Positions 63,986 to 64,000 of a DNA stretch of 64,000 nt are shown here, one piece after another. Location: NCBI RefSeq assembly GCF_013466985.1, contig NZ_CP059164.1, forward strand, positions 2,985,001 through 3,049,000, given 5' to 3'. Every line of letters begins with the position of its first letter. The first letter of the stretch is position 1. The DNA is from Nocardioides ungokensis. GTDB lineage: Bacteria; Actinomycetota; Actinomycetes; Propionibacteriales; Nocardioidaceae. Made by a program: the position numbers and the translations under genes. The notes beneath the pieces are model-generated. The model searched no databases. It had not been told where the DNA came from and saw only the letters and a program-made list of their open reading frames with translations.

Positions 63986-64000
63986 GTCCCGGACGCTGCC

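Overview
The window is a very GC-rich actinobacterial chromosome segment with gene order and protein families typical of the Nocardioidaceae (Nocardioides-like). The genus is inference. What the sequence shows is an actinobacterial division/cell-wall cluster, a DUF3040 protein, a class II DAHP synthase, LexA boxes of the TCGAAC-N4-GTTCGA type, a PASTA kinase beside an Rv2175c-like regulator, and many genes with a TANNNT box 6-8 nt before the start codon (leaderless transcription). I see no prophage, transposon, CRISPR array, rRNA or tRNA. Almost everything is conserved core or lineage-core genome.

Layout. 1-5.5 kb (minus): the start of the dcw cluster in the order mraZ, small membrane protein, rsmH, ftsL, pbpB, murE, driven by a promoter embedded in five GTGGN repeats (MraZ operator). 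5.9-10.5 kb (plus): MoxR ATPase, DUF58 protein and a TgpA-type membrane transglutaminase in overlapping order. 10.6-18.1 kb (minus): DUF3040 protein, Pol IV (dinB), a methyltransferase, error-prone DnaE2, a HEPN SAV_6107-type protein and a DUF6504 protein, with two perfect LexA boxes: an SOS-inducible translesion cassette. 18.4-26 kb: YbaK, ArsC/Spx-like, DUF4126, an ATP-grasp plus FAD-oxidoreductase pair, a patatin, a DUF4118 sensor fragment and a secreted protein. 26-39 kb: metF, polyprenyl diphosphate synthase, Rv2175c-like regulator, LysM/transglycosylase, PASTA Ser/Thr kinase, endonuclease IV, EamA transporter, two zinc-ribbon membrane proteins, threonine aldolase and aroG; the order resembles the M. 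tuberculosis Rv2172c-Rv2178c region as I recall it. 39-54 kb: EEP-family hydrolase, a NarL-type two-component pair, pfkA, an MFS exporter, DUF1028 and glpK in overlap, a coiled-coil protein, a second two-component system enclosing a flavin reductase-like gene, PlsC, an alpha/beta hydrolase and a TIGR00300 (LOR/SDH) protein. 54-64 kb: two ROK kinases, a DUF5304-like protein, ArsA-like ATPase, SRPBCC protein, FadD, M48 protease, a second metalloprotease, and an NlpC/P60 hydrolase under a ydaO-type c-di-AMP riboswitch.

How the genes fit together. Much of the window concerns envelope growth and its control: peptidoglycan precursor and septal synthesis under MraZ, a PASTA kinase that would sense the wall, wall hydrolases gated by c-di-AMP, isoprenoid precursor synthesis, and lipid enzymes (PlsC, FadD). 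A second theme is SOS mutagenesis. A third is central carbon entry (glk, pfkA, glpK, aroG).

Quality note. About fifteen genes carry single-base frameshifts, mostly apparent one-base deletions in C or G runs, clustered at 8.4-10.1, 13.8-18.1, 46.8-47.7 and 50.8-51.8 kb, and including essential pbpB. I read these mainly as consensus errors rather than pseudogenes and annotate the interrupted genes as single units.
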